Positions 19,410 to 29,699 of a DNA stretch of 64,000 nucleotides are shown here, piece after piece. Below the pieces are notes generated by a model that was not told where the DNA came from, made no database searches, and worked only from the letters and a program-made list of their open reading frames with translations. The first letter of the stretch is position 1. Each line of letters starts with the position of its first letter. The stretch is from positions 310,001-374,000 of the forward strand of contig NBIV01000027.1 in assembly GCA_003194525.1 (NCBI GenBank). Reading direction: 5' to 3'. The DNA is from Gracilariopsis chorda. Its lineage: Eukaryota > Rhodophyta > Florideophyceae > Gracilariales > Gracilariaceae. Made by a program: the position numbers and the translations under genes.

Positions 19410-20570
19410 ATGCCCTGTGCCGCCTTCCGTTCTCTCATTCGCCTCTCACCCAGCACCGGCCCTTTTCCGATGCCCACTCTCGTCTTGCTCCTCACTTTCA
19501 TACTGCAGCACAGGTTTTGCGTGCCAATCCACTCCCCCCCAACATCGCCTCAGCCGCCGCCCCATCCAGACTGCCCCCGAACCCTCACCTCCTTCCTGCC
19601 GTCCATTTCATTTGCTTGCCTTCTCTCAACTCTACTAATAGTGTACGTCTTCCTCTTCCTCCTGCACACCTTCCACGCCCCCGCACAACGGGCGCTCATC
19701 TACCTCCACTGGCTCCGCCCGCCGCAATGGCTCTTCCCGCTTTCCGACTTCGCCCCGTACCGCCTGCACAGCGCGCGTCACGTCAAGCGCCACCATCTTC
19801 GCGGCTGGCACTTGCTTCCGCCCTCACCGCCCTTTCACCCCTCCCACGACCACGACGCCTTTGAAACTCGACTCGGCACTCCTCATCAACTCGCAGTGCT
19901 CTTTCTCCACGGCAACAGTGGCACACGTGCGTTCCCGCCCAAACGCATCACCATGTTGCGCGTCTTGCGTTCGCACTTGCATGCGCACGTTGTCACCTTT
20001 GACTACTCGGGGTTCGGAGACAGCCCTGGATCACCGAGTGAGAGCACGCTTTCTTCTGACGCGCGACATATGTTCGCTTGGCTTAATGAACGCTTGCATC
20101 CGTCTTCCACCTTGATTATCTACGGACAGAGCTTGGGTACTTTTGCAGCCGTCGATCTCGCTTCAAATTTGTCTACATTGCGCCCTACATCCAAGTGCCT
20201 GCTCATTCTAGATGCACCGCCCGCCTCTCTCATCGAGGCCACAATGTCCCATCCCGTCGCGTTGCCTTTCCGTGTTGTGCCCAACATGCGTGCGTTTCTA
20301 CGGTTTTGTCTGAATGACACGTTGGATAATACCGTGAAGATAGCGAATGTGCGCATACCAACACTCATTCTGCACGGAAAGAACGACCGTTTCATTACGG
20401 TTGACCAGGGGCGTTGTCTTTATCGATGCGCTAAGACTGCGGGTGTGGATGTCCGACTTGTTGAATTTGACAATTGTGGTCATAACAATGTTAACGCCGC
20501 GCCGGACTATCTTCCCGAAGTGCACCAGTTCTTACAGAGACATCGTCAGCGTGATATAATTTCGTTTTGA
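19410..20570 (+). CDS. Membrane-anchored alpha/beta hydrolase (ABHD/BEM46-like)
   Basis: A 386-residue protein from the first in-frame ATG (19410); the ATG at 19470 is an alternative. Two hydrophobic stretches near the N-terminus (PTLVLLLTFIL and ISFACLLSTLLIVYVFLFLL) suggest signal-anchor topology. The hydrolase domain has the oxyanion strand LFLHGNSG, the FDYSGFGDSPGSPSE segment and the nucleophile elbow YGQSLG (S241). The acid is in LHGKNDRF (D326) and the histidine in NCGHNN (H358). This order and the N-terminal anchor resemble ABHD12/13 and BEM46-type serine hydrolases, which act on lipids or acyl-proteins at membranes. The exact substrate is not predictable. All triad residues are present. 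Confidence 0.87.
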   Translation: MPCAAFRSLIRLSPSTGPFPMPTLVLLLTFILQHRFCVPIHSPPTSPQPPPHPDCPRTLTSFLPSISFACLLSTLLIVYVFLFLLHTFHAPAQRALIYLHWLRPPQWLFPLSDFAPYRLHSARHVKRHHLRGWHLLPPSPPFHPSHDHDAFETRLGTPHQLAVLFLHGNSGTRAFPPKRITMLRVLRSHLHAHVVTFDYSGFGDSPGSPSESTLSSDARHMFAWLNERLHPSSTLIIYGQSLGTFAAVDLASNLSTLRPTSKCLLILDAPPASLIEATMSHPVALPFRVVPNMRAFLRFCLNDTLDNTVKIANVRIPTLILHGKNDRFITVDQGRCLYRCAKTAGVDVRLVEFDNCGHNNVNAAPDYLPEVHQFLQRHRQRDIISF

Positions 20571-21497
20571 GTATCTCTTGCATCTTGTCCTTTCAACTTG
20601 TTGTCGCCTTCACGAGAGATTGATGGGTTGTCATTACAGAGCTGGTAATGTCGCGGTAACAGAGTCAAAGCGGTGCGCAATGTTGAATTCCATTGGCCAG
20701 GAACGTAAGCTCGTAACCTCTGCCGATTGGAACTGGCAGGAATTCGTGCCAAGACTAGTTGTGGGGAAGAGAATGGGCTGACCGATCCCGGTCCAAACAA
20801 GGTCTGCATCTGTCCATCGCAGCAGTCACGATGAATCGCGGAGGCGATTGGGGGATACTGACAATCAGCTATGACAAAGACGCCAGTGGCTGCGGCAGAA
20901 GTGCTGCACACTGTGCAGTAGCTACGCCTACTGAGAAATCTTGATGCAGTTTGTGAATACGAGAAGGGAAATGCTGACGACCTGCGCACGTATTTGCATG
21001 TTCAGGAAGACGATCGCATTACACATTTACTTACTGATTATTAACACCTCTGGAACACCTTGATGTGGTGTTGGTCACACAAATGCTACAAGTGGGATTG
21101 GGTGCGTTTGCTGACATGGGAATACATGTAAGGAGCAGAGGTCACAATCGCGGGAGTGTTGAAAGATGTGACAATGGGAACGGAAGGGTGCATTTGCAAA
21201 CAATAAGCGTTTGTCAGGTTCCGGTGATGCATGATAAAAGTGGCATTCATATGAGTGTGCATTACGTCGCGGGTCTATTCTTTAGTGTGTGAACTGCAAT
21301 ATACCGCTGCTTGTAGACGACGTGTGCTTCTCTAGATAGCGTGATAGCGTACTGTGTGTGAGTTGGGAGCTCTAACACTCTCCGAGCCGAGAAATGCTTA
21401 AATCAGTAAAGCACCCACTTGTAGTATCCAATGTAGAACGTTAGGTCAATGGGTCGGGTGATGATGCAAGCTACGCGCCGGTTCTTTTGCCTGATCT
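20571..21497. other. Intergenic, no supported gene
   Basis: A minus frame at 20546-20989 and a plus frame at 21065-21292 show no domain or coding signature. Nothing else recognised up to the hairpin at 21498. Confidence 0.35.
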
Positions 21498-21542
21498 TTG
21501 ACGACGTCTTTCGCCGAGGGTTGGGCGAAAGGACGTCGTCAA
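21498..21542. repeat. Strong hairpin with 18-bp stem
   Basis: Left arm TTGACGACGTCTTTCGCC (21498-21515) and right arm GGCGAAA, one bulged G, then GACGTCGTCAA (21524-21542) pair fully around an 8-nt loop. It sits immediately before a foldback repeat element. Confidence 0.8.
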
Positions 21543-21579
21543 TGGTTTCTATGGCGGCCATCGTGGTACATGCGAAGCG

Positions 21580-22190
21580 CCTTGTCGTGCTGTGCCCCTT
21601 AACCGACGATCTCTAGAGGGTGAATGAAGAGGAGCAGAGAAGAAGGCGATATTCGTCGGAAACGAAACGCTTCAGCGGTTGAAGACACCAACGGGACCTA
21701 ATACTTTCTTCGTATCATATGTAGCCCAGTGCGTGTAGCACGGCTGCTGGTTTGTAGTTCGTGGCTACGGTATAGGAGTAAGTATTATAGGCTGTTGGGG
21801 TTCTTAGCAAACCCCCGCGCTGCGAGGAATTAATGTATGCGTGTTCGTAAAAGAGAGAGAGAGAGGTCAATCACACTGTTCGTCCAGGGGGTAGGTAAGA
21901 GTCATTCTTCTTCTTCTTTCTGGGCACACCTTACCGAACTGCGGCGTTGTGGTAGAATCTAACACTACAAGGGAGCTTTTCTTCGTCTAGCACGCTAAAC
22001 TCCATGTATCACGTAAAGCTCCACGGAGAAGAAAGATTTTCTCTGTCCCGTAGTAGCAATCTCCATTTATGTCACCGGAATGTAGCCGATGTCTTCTGCC
22101 TGCTCTCACCTTGCAGCAGCCGTGTGGCGCTCACTAGCTTCTATCTCGGAACATTGCGAGATCAGCACCAAGCTTCTACGGGAAGAGCCG
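21580..22190. mobile_element. Foldback repeat element, copy 1
   Basis: About 21897-22180, read in reverse complement, matches about 33760-34040 very well; shared blocks include GAGATTG-TACTACGGGACAG and GACGAAGAAAAGCTCCC. In addition 21585-21765 matches 33640-33850 in direct orientation, more weakly (CGCCTTGTCGTG, TGTGCCCCTTA, ACACGGCTGC-like blocks). So copy 1 has the same segment in both orientations, which is a foldback or long inverted-repeat structure. No transposase frame inside. It is probably a non-autonomous DNA element. Confidence 0.6.
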
Positions 22191-22785
22191 ACAATGGAAG
22201 AGTCATTCCCACAATGGGATCGGCTTATTTTAACAAGCACGATGCTTGGTAAATTTCTCGTCCGAAGCAAAGACCACCCGCTAGTCTGGCCGCACCTCTG
22301 CCGTGCTTTCGTCATTTGTGATGCGGCAATCACAATAAGTCTACGGCGATTCCCGAAATATACGGCCTGCTGAAGCATAATCAGAACAGATGGGCACATT
22401 CTGGCAAAAGAACATGTAATCGGGATTGTGCCTGCCAGGTTGTCACCTACCTTGTTCATGTTTTAAAACAGACATGGAACATCTGGTGAACGCGTTTCAT
22501 TCGAATTTCCACCAAGTACGTCGCAGCTACTCGCACTTTTCATACGTCCAAGAGAGCAACACTTTCCCCAACATGCGTTTCGAGACCATGGTTCATTTGA
22601 ACTGAGATAGAAACGGTAAGTCTTTTCGACTTCCTAACGCATTACAAACACAACGTGCCCTCGTAGACCGCTTCTTTCCTTTGCTGATTGTTGCTGATGA
22701 AGCACGCCGTATTCCCGCCCATCAACTGAACTCGGAACAGCGAACCAACAACACTCGCTGGTACGGGAAGCCAGCAAACTGCTGT
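22191..22785. other. Intergenic, downstream of the LRAT-like gene
   Basis: Follows the 3' end of the minus-strand LRAT-like gene and the foldback element. Frames at 22106-22459 (minus) and 22089-22373 (plus) run through the repeat. No gene. Confidence 0.35.
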
Positions 22786-23307
22786 CTAATCTTCATCGCT
22801 GTCATCGCCGGCTACTCCTGGTCTCATATCGCTTCTATTACGCGCAGAGTCCCATGCTTTGTGTGCTACAATCGCTGTTAGCACCGCCCCAAGAAAGCCA
22901 CCCCCAAGTGCCAAACTGGCAATACCGCCAGCTAGACCAATGAAGGCGCCTTGCGACTGAAATGAGGCGGCCCTCCCCGTGACGCACCATCTTGCAAAGT
23001 TCTCGCAATTTTGAAACAGGAGATGATAGTTCATTCTCCCGAGACAACTTCTTGCACGCTGTTCTATCTCCTCCACAGAGTAACAGCGGCAAGAAGGTGG
23101 GTAACGAACGGTATGAAGTGGGCGTCCTACATCGCTAAGGAAGTCCGACATTGCAGTGTGAAGTATGCGAGCATTGTGCAACGACTTGGGTCCGTCCATA
23201 CCGGCGTAGTGGATTACAGTCCCATCTCGAAAACGAATACCATGATGCCAGAAGCCGCGTAGACTATCCTCTGGAAGTTCACCCCGCCATACCATTACGT
23301 GAGTCAT
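22786..23307 (-). CDS. LRAT-like (NlpC/P60 superfamily) protein
   Basis: A 173-residue protein starting at an ATG. It shows the LRAT-domain layout: a first histidine in GFWHHGIRF (H21/H22), a second in VIHYAG (H33), and the signature NCENFARWC with the nucleophile C101. LRAT and H-Rev107-like proteins are acyltransferases or phospholipases acting through a His-His-Cys set. After the domain comes a glycine-rich hydrophobic stretch (about 120-150: GLAGGIASLALGGGFLGAVL) that should anchor the protein in a membrane, as in the H-Rev107 family. The tail is acidic (DDSDED). The enzyme activity is inferred. The alternative reading is a plant-type LRAT-domain protein of unknown function. Confidence 0.82.
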   Translation of the reverse strand: MTHVMVWRGELPEDSLRGFWHHGIRFRDGTVIHYAGMDGPKSLHNARILHTAMSDFLSDVGRPLHTVRYPPSCRCYSVEEIEQRARSCLGRMNYHLLFQNCENFARWCVTGRAASFQSQGAFIGLAGGIASLALGGGFLGAVLTAIVAHKAWDSARNRSDMRPGVAGDDSDED

Positions 23308-24339
23308 TCTTCTTCATGACAAACCTCACCAAGATAGCAGCCACCCTCCTCGCAAAACGCTTTTGGAAAATCGTAGCCGTTCTTTTCTCTTCTGTCGGGC
23401 TAAATACAGTAGGCTACCTCGTCGCTGTCGGCTTGTGTGGAGGAGTGTGTCCCGTCAGAAGTACAATAATTTAATGTACCCTTGTACCAAGGGTATGTAA
23501 CAAAAGTACCTGGGTTCACGACGCAGGGCCTGATCAGGCGGTGTCTAAACAAGCGTGACGGGCCCTGCGCAGTGAAAACGCGAGTTCATTGAGCTGAGGA
23601 GTCGAACAGGGAGTCGATAGCGAACAGGTCGAAGCAAAGGTTTGGTCTGTCATCTCCTGTCTGTCGGACGGTTTTCGACATCCCAGTTTATGAATGGTGG
23701 AACTATAGAACGTTCATGACCCAATTAGATGAATGAAACGGTGGAAGACGGTTGTCTGAGGCGCTCGTACTCCTTTACAGTAAGTTCAGAAATCGAGGTT
23801 TCAAAGGTTCAAGTTTCAGAGGGCCGCGTGCTCTTCAGAGAGACCGACATCGGATGGGAAACTGGAGTCAATTGAAAGGTACGCGCAGAACGCCATACCA
23901 AACGGCTCATCGTGACGAGTAGCTTCAGGTTTTCGAAACAAGACTGAGGTTTTGAGGGACAGTTGGGTGGCCCACAATTTCCATGGGCGAATGCCAGTTG
24001 TGCCGCATGAACAGTTGCTTTCAGTGATGTTTTCTTAGTAAGGTTTGGTCTCATACAAGATTTTCTGGCAAAGAAAGCAACGAGAACTCTCAACAAAATT
24101 CGCCTCTGGCACCCACATGCTTGACAGAAGCATTCCAGTTCATCTGCTGGAGCCAAGTGCAGCCTTTTAGAAAACCACATAGTTGGTCCAAGAGCCCATA
24201 ACTCCACTCTAAACACCTACTGCTCTTTGATTATCAGAATTGTTCTCCTGTTCAACGGCGCCACCACCTGAAGCGCTCTTCTAACTACTCGGACAAAGCA
24301 TTGTTGCACAACGATTTCTCTCTACTGATTGTCTTCTGC
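23308..24339. other. Intergenic between divergent genes
   Basis: Shared upstream region of the LRAT-like gene (minus) and the 24340 gene (plus). A plus frame beginning at the ATG at 23317 gives a short hydrophobic peptide with no support. A minus frame at 23809-24216 (non-ATG start, cysteine-containing) has no recognisable domain. No clear gene. Confidence 0.35.
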
Positions 24340-25239
24340 ATGGGTCAAGATCAATCCGTGGCCGCTTCGAAATCGAAAGAACCCAAACCATTCTCAACTG
24401 ATTCTTCAGAAGACTCCAATGAAACAAGAATTGCAAAAGACGATCAAGGTAAGGTCGATGATTCGATTGAGAGGAGTTTGCTTCCTTCAAAGGAAACTGG
24501 GAAGAGTAAACCGTTTCCGATCGAGCCTCCGAAACCACGAGTGAAACCACTACAACCGGAGGCTCCTTTGTCTTCTAGTGGTAGTGAAGTAGTCCTTGGT
24601 CAAATCGAAAACAGAAGTGATGCCTCTCGCGAGCGAGATGACCTAGAAGACGGCGTGCCAACAAGGAATTCAAAAACAAAGCGACCACATCCATCGACAA
24701 CCTTGCGATCTAAGCCGCACGCGTTCGGACGGTCTGATGTTTCAAAATCTCCACTGGCAGATGTTATTCTGCGATCCAGGATACCTGCGTCTGGGCTGAA
24801 ACCTCCAAGACCACAGCCCCGAATCGCTCCCATGCCACCTATTGCAAACTCACCTTCCTCCTCTTTTTCGGGATCATCCTCCGCGGGTGAAGAAGGTGAG
24901 CCTTCTAAAGAGTATGAATCGGTAATTCCTATGTCTGACGTCGCTTCCCCGGCACCAACGCCCCCCGGAACCCCTGATCGTCAAGCTGATGAAGAAGCTC
25001 CGTTCGACAGAACTCCCATACCTTCAAAAACAAAGCGGAAAGCACGATCTAGCGCGAGAACAATGCTTGTTGGATTTGGCCTTACCGCTGTTGTTGGACC
25101 AGTTTCTCTGCTAGTACCCGTGTTTTGGCCAAAGTATCGTGAGCGGAAAACGTTCGCGGCGTTCGTGATAGGTGTGCTCTCAGCTCTTTCTGCATGGCTT
25201 GTATTTGCCATAATCCTTGCGATTGTCGTGGCAAATTAG
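24340..25239 (+). CDS. Disordered protein, likely N-myristoylated, two C-terminal membrane helices
   Basis: A 299-residue protein, not recognised. Starts at ATG 24340; the frame is open a little upstream but only with a TTG. The N-terminus MGQDQS fits the N-myristoylation pattern (G2, S6). Residues about 10-230 are disordered and rich in S, P, K and E, with several SP and TP sites. The C-terminus has two hydrophobic helices (about 236-258 LVGFGLTAVVGPVSLLVPVFW and 270-297 FAAFVIGVLSALSAWLVFAIILAIVV) separated by a basic KYRERK loop, forming a hairpin. An acylated, hairpin-anchored peripheral membrane scaffold is a reasonable inference. Confidence 0.55.
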   Translation: MGQDQSVAASKSKEPKPFSTDSSEDSNETRIAKDDQGKVDDSIERSLLPSKETGKSKPFPIEPPKPRVKPLQPEAPLSSSGSEVVLGQIENRSDASRERDDLEDGVPTRNSKTKRPHPSTTLRSKPHAFGRSDVSKSPLADVILRSRIPASGLKPPRPQPRIAPMPPIANSPSSSFSGSSSAGEEGEPSKEYESVIPMSDVASPAPTPPGTPDRQADEEAPFDRTPIPSKTKRKARSSARTMLVGFGLTAVVGPVSLLVPVFWPKYRERKTFAAFVIGVLSALSAWLVFAIILAIVVAN

Positions 25240-25421
25240 CATCACCTCCTCAATTCTGTAAGCCATGCGCTCTCTGAATATAAAGCCTACACTCGAATAC
25301 ATTCAGCTGGGCAGGGTGGATTACTACTAAAGCAGTGCAACCCTGTTGTTTCAAAAAGGCATAAACCGGTAACCCTTTACCTTTGTATACGCCGTGATGA
25401 AACGAAGAAGAAAGACGGAGT

Positions 25422-26013
<592 letters not shown>

Positions 26014-26499
26014 TTAAAGTTGCTGCTCGATAGATAAGCCGAGCCTTTTCTTTGCATGGTCGTCGGCAGCCTCGTCTTGTGGTAGCCCGCAGTGTCCCGG
26101 TACCCACACAATTTGACAGTGACAGTACTTGGTTATCACTATCATACATTCAGAGATATCCTGAAGCTGGGGTGTTTGGCGTCGTTGGGACGTCTGCAGG
26201 TCTTGTACGATGGTATTCGAATCCGTGGCAAATCTAATTGTGCCTCTCCATCTACAGCAGACTTTCACGGCAACCTCGCATAGGGCTCACCGAAACACTG
26301 CTAGCTCTGCAGTGTAGGAGCAGACCCCTATCCCGGCTGGAACTATCTCTTCCTGAGGTTCGATTCTTCCTTTCCACCAGATTGAAGAACTACCATTCCA
26401 ACATCTAACTAGTATGTTGTACTTGAAGCACATGACCGTCCTCATCAGATATGGCGTTATCCCTCTCCAGTCTGTAGCACATGCGAAACTCATCGTCAT
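26014..26499 (-). pseudogene. LINE-type RNase H relic
   Basis: One minus-strand frame from 26499 to 26014, interrupted by a single in-frame TGA, carries an RNase H fold. An early YTAELAVF stretch holds the catalytic glutamate, ATDSNTIVQ carries the aspartate, and the C-terminal VWVPGHCGLPQDEAAD is typical of non-LTR retrotransposons. The upstream reverse transcriptase could not be recognised (26500-28300 on the minus strand). The relic is therefore the decayed 3' part of a non-LTR element. Confidence 0.8.
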
Positions 26500-28298
26500 A
26501 TTGGATCAGTATACCTGGATTTAATCTCTACATCACGCCGGAATCGAATAGAGAGGAGCTTCGTGGAATTCTTTCTTCTCTTGCTGAGGTGCCCTATCCG
26601 GTGGTGGAATTACTGCCTATTTTTCTCTTCATTGAAGGGGGAAGAAGTCTTACTCCGACTGGGTGCATGAACTTCACGAAATATTCTCTTCCTTTAGGGA
26701 CAGGTTTCCCAGATTGCAGACTCACTTCGCTTTCCTCCGGTTCGCAGGAAGAGGGACACCGTATGGCCGCGGTCGAGAGAATTGTGCAATGTGCGAGAGG
26801 ATTGCTGAGGTTCCTTGGTTAATTCCTCAATCCAGTTCCAGTCCAGCGCCTGTTGAGCTCAGCCTTGCAGCACCAGGTATCTAAACTATGACAGCTGTGA
26901 CGTCGCCTGCAATGTACAGCTTTGGTACTTTCCTATTTCTTGATTGTGGCTTCACAGGTGTCACTGATCGAGGCCGAGGGAGATTATACTTCCTCGAAAC
27001 ATGAAATCACCCATTTCTGCAACCATGATCAATCAGGGAGATGGTCAACAACTCCTGCAGGTGAAGAGCAGTATTTTGCACCAGAAGGGTCCACTGGAGG
27101 TTCTCACGAGGTCTCCCAACCTAGTGCTATCCAAAATCAAGTGAGTTCACCGGGTTTATCAATCTCACTATGTCGGAAAACCATAACTACTATAACGTGC
27201 GCCTCTAATTTTTTTGCTACGCATCCTCTCCAAAGTTCAAAGATGCGGCGGCAAATCACGTTGTAGCATGGAGAAATAGTGCAGAGTGCGCGGGTCGTAA
27301 ACCAAGGGCGTATTCCTAGGAAGGTCTTGTCTGTGCTTTGCCGCTGGTTCATGTTGCATACAAGCAGAGGGGCAAGTAGAGAAATATGTTTCTACATCAC
27401 CGTACAACCAATACCAGCACATGCAAGTTCGCTTACCTGTGGCCTGCCTATGTCCGACTTCACTCTGTTGTCTGTTGTATTGTGGGGGCTGTGCCCCTAA
27501 TTGCGAATACACGGTAGGGCCTCTTTGGAGTTTTCTAGTCTTCGCTCTGATCTGAAGTACCGAAAGGGCTTGTGAATGGGTCTCTTACGGGAACCGAGTC
27601 TCTGTTCCAGCTTACCCATAGACAGAGGAGTTCTTCGAAAGAAGAGTCCAAAATCTTTGAGTTTAGCGGAACAAACCGAATACAAAACGACGCACAGCAG
27701 TATCTGCGGTGTAGTTCAATCTTCACACTCCCATCTCTTATTTCCGTTGCTCGTAAGAAAATTCGTCCTACTCAAGGTGTGGAATAAGGTCTGAATTATT
27801 TCCTACGTGCCATTGTTGATGAAGAAATGTATACGATGATGATGCTGGTGTTTCTATGGTTTTCGTACAACTGGCAATATCGACGTCTGAGAGACAACGT
27901 GTTCTTAGGTGTAGAAGCAGATGACGTTTCGGGATTGAAGTCAACCGCTCGAAACATGTTTTTTCATGGAACAAGCTCCTGTTCTTCAGAGAACGTAGGC
28001 TCTCTCCTTCCACTGACGAATAAATGCACAGAATCAGCTGGTTAGATTCAATCCTTGGCCGAAGGACAATAACGCAGGTAATTGAAAGCGATTCTCTATG
28101 CATCTGATGTGTTTTTGCTAGGCTTCAACGAAAATATCCCCCATTTCCCCTCACACTAATGAGGGAAGCGACAAGATTTCGAGCTCGAGGCCCCAGAGAC
28201 CTATGTGAGGTAAATGAGTCCATGTTCCCCATAGTGCTTTCGGCAGAGAAACTGCAAAGCCGCGGTGCATTGCAACCGACAATAAACAAAAAGAGTTT
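26500..28298. other. Gene-poor region upstream of the LINE relic
   Basis: No gene supported. Minus-strand frames (27137-27352, 27237-27512, 27768-28103) may be decayed retrotransposon coding sequence, but I see no reverse transcriptase motif. Plus frames (26481-26822, 26922-27266) lack domains. Confidence 0.3.
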
Positions 28299-28619
28299 CT
28301 AAATATAGTGGAAACCGTGCACTCTGCAGAAGTTGCTGGGCTTCCAGCTCAGAGAAGACATCAACAACAGTGAACGAGCATCAAAAAGTGCCAAGCAGTC
28401 ATTTACAGATTTCGGTTGCTTTCCTTCCACGCCAATGAGCAGAAGAAGACATCTTCGAGCACAAGCTGATTCTTCTTTTCGAGGTGTATCCGCTTTCCCT
28501 GGAACATAGCGAGAGAAGCGAAACGTATTCGCAGCCGGGTCTCGGCTATGAACAAACTCCAAATAGCCTTTGGAAGACATCTCTGAGCGAAGGATATCTT
28601 CCTTGTTATACGTTTTCAT
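28299..28619 (-). CDS. Small hypothetical protein
   Basis: A 106-codon ATG-started frame with no recognised domain, mixed composition and two cysteines next to a leucine run (CLLLLIGVEG). It could be a real short gene or chance. Nothing around it supports a function. Confidence 0.2.
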   Translation of the reverse strand: MKTYNKEDILRSEMSSKGYLEFVHSRDPAANTFRFSRYVPGKADTPRKEESACARRCLLLLIGVEGKQPKSVNDCLALFDARSLLLMSSLSWKPSNFCRVHGFHYI

Positions 28620-29699
28620 GAAACATTTCTCATTCCCATCTGGGTGTATACAATCAATGTTTTAAACTACCATATGGTATCTAACTCCATTGCAGCAATC
28701 GAAATTTGCCGAAAAGGGACTCGCTTTTATAGAAAGCTTTCTTTGAGAAAGAATCCCTCCCGGCTCTTCGAAATTGGGCTAGCGGTTCAACTACATAAAC
28801 AATAATAATAAAAAGAAAACAAGACTTGGCCACATCCTCAGCAACACTAAAACAACTTCGCAGCAAACAGTAAAGCCATTGAACGGAACTTCGTCAAAAC
28901 TGGGGGTCCTTGTACTATCTACGGCAACCTCTTTTGGTGTCAAGGTCGTTTAGGAGTGGTAAATGACATTTTCTTATTCCCAGCGTTCCGGATTCGGATC
29001 GTTCAACTCTGCTGAACGCAGACGACATATTGCGACGTGCAAACAAAGCAGTCTCATCCGCATTCTCGTCCGATGTCATCTACGCGTTCGCCTCTCATTA
29101 TTAAATATCCGCGCTCTATTCCATAACTGTCGATGTTTATGTCCTCGATTCGGTAGCGTACACTTGCGTTCCTCTCATCACAACACAGCATCATAACTGT
29201 ACAAACCTGTGCTCACGAACGATACTTGATAGCATAACCCATAAATACCCTGTCTTTCGCTCTCTCTGCACGTTGTTCAGCTCTCTATTGTTCATCTTCG
29301 CTTCCGCTTAACAACTGTCGCACAATCATTTCATTTCCCCCTCCCATTCTTAAGCCTTTCTCATCAGATATCACCTGCCCTAGCCAATGCCGGTTTGGTT
29401 GCACATTTCTTAACAAAAGGTACAACTTCGTTACCGCAAATCACAAATCTCTTTTGTACCTGTGAAAAGCCGTTCTCTATATGAGCTTCTTCAATCGCTT
29501 CTCTGTCTTCTAATCACCAATTCATGAACATTCTCTGAAACACAAAGAAACCATAAGCTGTCTTATTCCACGTTCTGACTTCTTTGTACCTCTTGGAACT
29601 TTTTGCGGCGTAACAGGGCCCTCAACCTTATCCCTCCTGGTCAAACAGTTCTTTCAAACAACAAGCACGCATTTCTTCACAAAGGTATCGCATATTGCA
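28620..29699. other. Intergenic, promoter side of the 29700 gene
   Basis: No gene supported. The last 500 bases are C/T-rich with Inr-like TCAG motifs (about 29276), similar in style to other leaders in this window, so they probably include promoter and leader of the 29700 gene. Confidence 0.4.

Noticed and set aside
23317..23474. Short hydrophobic plus frame just upstream of the LRAT-like gene
   Set aside because: Starts 10 bp from the divergent ATG, leaving no room for a promoter; likely chance.
23809..24216. 135-codon minus frame with many cysteines
   Set aside because: GTG start, no domain, no conserved cysteine spacing; likely chance.
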